7,366 bases of DNA from NCBI GenBank assembly GCA_937951695.1, contig CALFBL010000325.1, forward strand, positions 1-7,366, read 5' to 3'. The DNA comes from an uncultured Granulosicoccaceae bacterium (GTDB lineage Bacteria; Pseudomonadota; Gammaproteobacteria; Granulosicoccales; Granulosicoccaceae). The notes under the pieces are model-generated. The model was not told the DNA's origin and did no database searches. It saw only the letters and a list, made by a program, of their open reading frames with translations. The number at the start of each line of letters is the position of its first letter. Position 1 is the first letter of the stretch. Below are positions 6,416 through 7,366 of the stretch, piece after piece. The translations under genes and the position numbers were made by a program.

Positions 6416-7366
6416 TTATTGCATTCCCGACAACGCCGGCCAGTAGGTTCCCTCAACCATCACCGGAGAATCGCCGACTAATTTTGTCCCGCCCAGTTCG
6501 GCCAATATGGCATACAGCGCACTGGCATCAGCGACTTCATCATCGAGCGAACGGCTCGGCACCCCTTCTCTAAAACGGTCGCGCAAGGTGATCAAAGCGG
6601 CACCCTTATCTTTAATGACGCCACTGCTGCCAAGTCTTGCCCACTCTTCGTCCGAGTCGCTCAGTAGTAGTTTGGTATCGCGAGAAGCTTGCACAAAACC
6701 TTTGGCAGCATTCGGGTTATCGTCGGCCCATTCGTCAAAAAACACATAACCGATGGCCGACACCGGGCCTTTGGCACCTAGGGCCTGCGCGGCATCTTCG
6801 GCACTCACCAATCTCCGGAACCCTTCTGCCTCAAGCCGGGCCGAGTAATGCCAATAATTCAGCATGGCGTCAAGTTCACCTTCGCGGGTTTTTTCAGCCA
6901 GTAGCGGTGGCGCACCGAAGGCGATTTCATTTTCAGCGTTGATGTCTAAATCGAGATCTTGTTTAGTCATGCCCTGGATCAACAACCAGCTTTTATCCAG
7001 CGGGCCGCCCGCCACCCCGATTTTCTTGCCTTTAAGATCGCCCAATGACCTAATGTCACTATCGGCTGCGACCATGATCGCGCCAACCGATGAAGAATAC
7101 GGTACAAAGGTCAGCGCCTGTCCCGACGCTCTTTGTCGTGACACCCACAGCCAGTCTGCGACGATAACGTCCACCGCCCCTCCCTGCAATGCAATACGGG
7201 TGGCATCCCCGCTGGCGTAGGGGACAATTTCCACATCCACGCCGTTGGCCTGGTCAAAGCCGCCGTGCTTCATCGACGCGAGCTCCCAGTTGACCGTACC
7301 AAACTTCAAAACACCGACTTTGACAGGCGTGTTTCCTGCGGCAACGACAGGACCGATTGCTACTGC
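6416..7366 (-). CDS. ABC transporter substrate-binding protein, NitT/TauT type (5' end outside window)
   Basis: 316 residues are visible. The reading frame is open to the right edge, so the true start and most of the signal peptide are missing. The first residues, AVAIGPVVAAG, look like the end of a signal peptide with cleavage near VAA|GN. The TTG at 7309 lies inside the mature domain and should not be taken as the start. The two-lobed periplasmic binding fold is seen in VKVGVLKFGTVNWELASM, the segment GDATRIALQGGAVDVIVADW, and the domain crossover around SLGDLKGKKIGVAGGPLDKSW and GELDAMLNYWHY. The ending EGTYWPALSGMQ completes the protein. This kind of binding protein feeds the permease and ATPase encoded next. 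I recall similar proteins beside PQQ dehydrogenase loci in other proteobacteria, but their ligand is not established. Confidence 0.88.
   Translation of the reverse strand, partial: AVAIGPVVAAGNTPVKVGVLKFGTVNWELASMKHGGFDQANGVDVEIVPYASGDATRIALQGGAVDVIVADWLWVSRQRASGQALTFVPYSSSVGAIMVAADSDIRSLGDLKGKKIGVAGGPLDKSWLLIQGMTKQDLDLDINAENEIAFGAPPLLAEKTREGELDAMLNYWHYSARLEAEGFRRLVSAEDAAQALGAKGPVSAIGYVFFDEWADDNPNAAKGFVQASRDTKLLLSDSDEEWARLGSSGVIKDKGAALITLRDRFREGVPSRSLDDEVADASALYAILAELGGTKLVGDSPVMVEGTYWPALSGMQ

Noticed and set aside
7307..7309. TTG as the start of the ABC substrate-binding protein
   Set aside because: The frame continues upstream to the window edge and encodes the end of a signal peptide and the first beta strand, so the real start is outside the window.

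Overview
The window holds eight genes, all on the minus strand and packed tightly. They read from the right edge to the left edge and form a periplasmic PQQ (quinoprotein) alcohol-oxidation locus. Base composition is close to 50% GC. The proteins resemble the ped/exa loci of Pseudomonas and other Gammaproteobacteria, so a gammaproteobacterium, perhaps marine or soil-living, is the best guess. That placement is inference; no rRNA or taxonomic marker is present.

Layout in transcription order. (1) 7366-4922: a NitT/TauT-type ABC importer of three genes: substrate-binding protein (its 5' end lies outside the window), permease and ATPase. The permease and ATPase genes overlap by 8 bases. (2) A 155-base gap with a possible weak promoter. 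(3) 4766-1530: a PedF-type cytochrome c, an MxaJ/XoxJ-like periplasmic binding protein whose ATG directly follows the pedF stop, a fused SoxY-SoxZ-like carrier with one cysteine, and an exported SoxH-like metallo-beta-lactamase-fold hydrolase. (4) A 200-base AT-rich gap with a 9-bp inverted repeat and short direct repeats. (5) 1329-1: the first 443 codons of a PQQ alcohol dehydrogenase of the PedH/ExaF type, which runs off the left edge. It carries the extra metal-binding aspartate that marks lanthanide-dependent enzymes.

How they probably work together. The dehydrogenase oxidises an alcohol in the periplasm with PQQ and, by its motif, a lanthanide. PedF takes the electrons to the respiratory chain. 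The MxaJ-like protein probably helps maturation or docking. The SoxYZ-like carrier and the metallohydrolase form the 'quinoprotein relay' pair, which recurs beside such dehydrogenases but has, to my knowledge, no proven reaction. The ABC importer's cargo is unknown; a substrate, a cofactor precursor or a metal complex are all possible.

The least understood and most interesting part is the carrier-hydrolase pair (2612-3412 and 1530-2597): one conserved-looking cysteine on a swinging-arm-like motif beside a thiolesterase-like enzyme, inside an alcohol-oxidation operon. No mobile elements, tRNA or rRNA genes, CRISPR arrays or convincing terminators were seen, and no plus-strand gene is supported.
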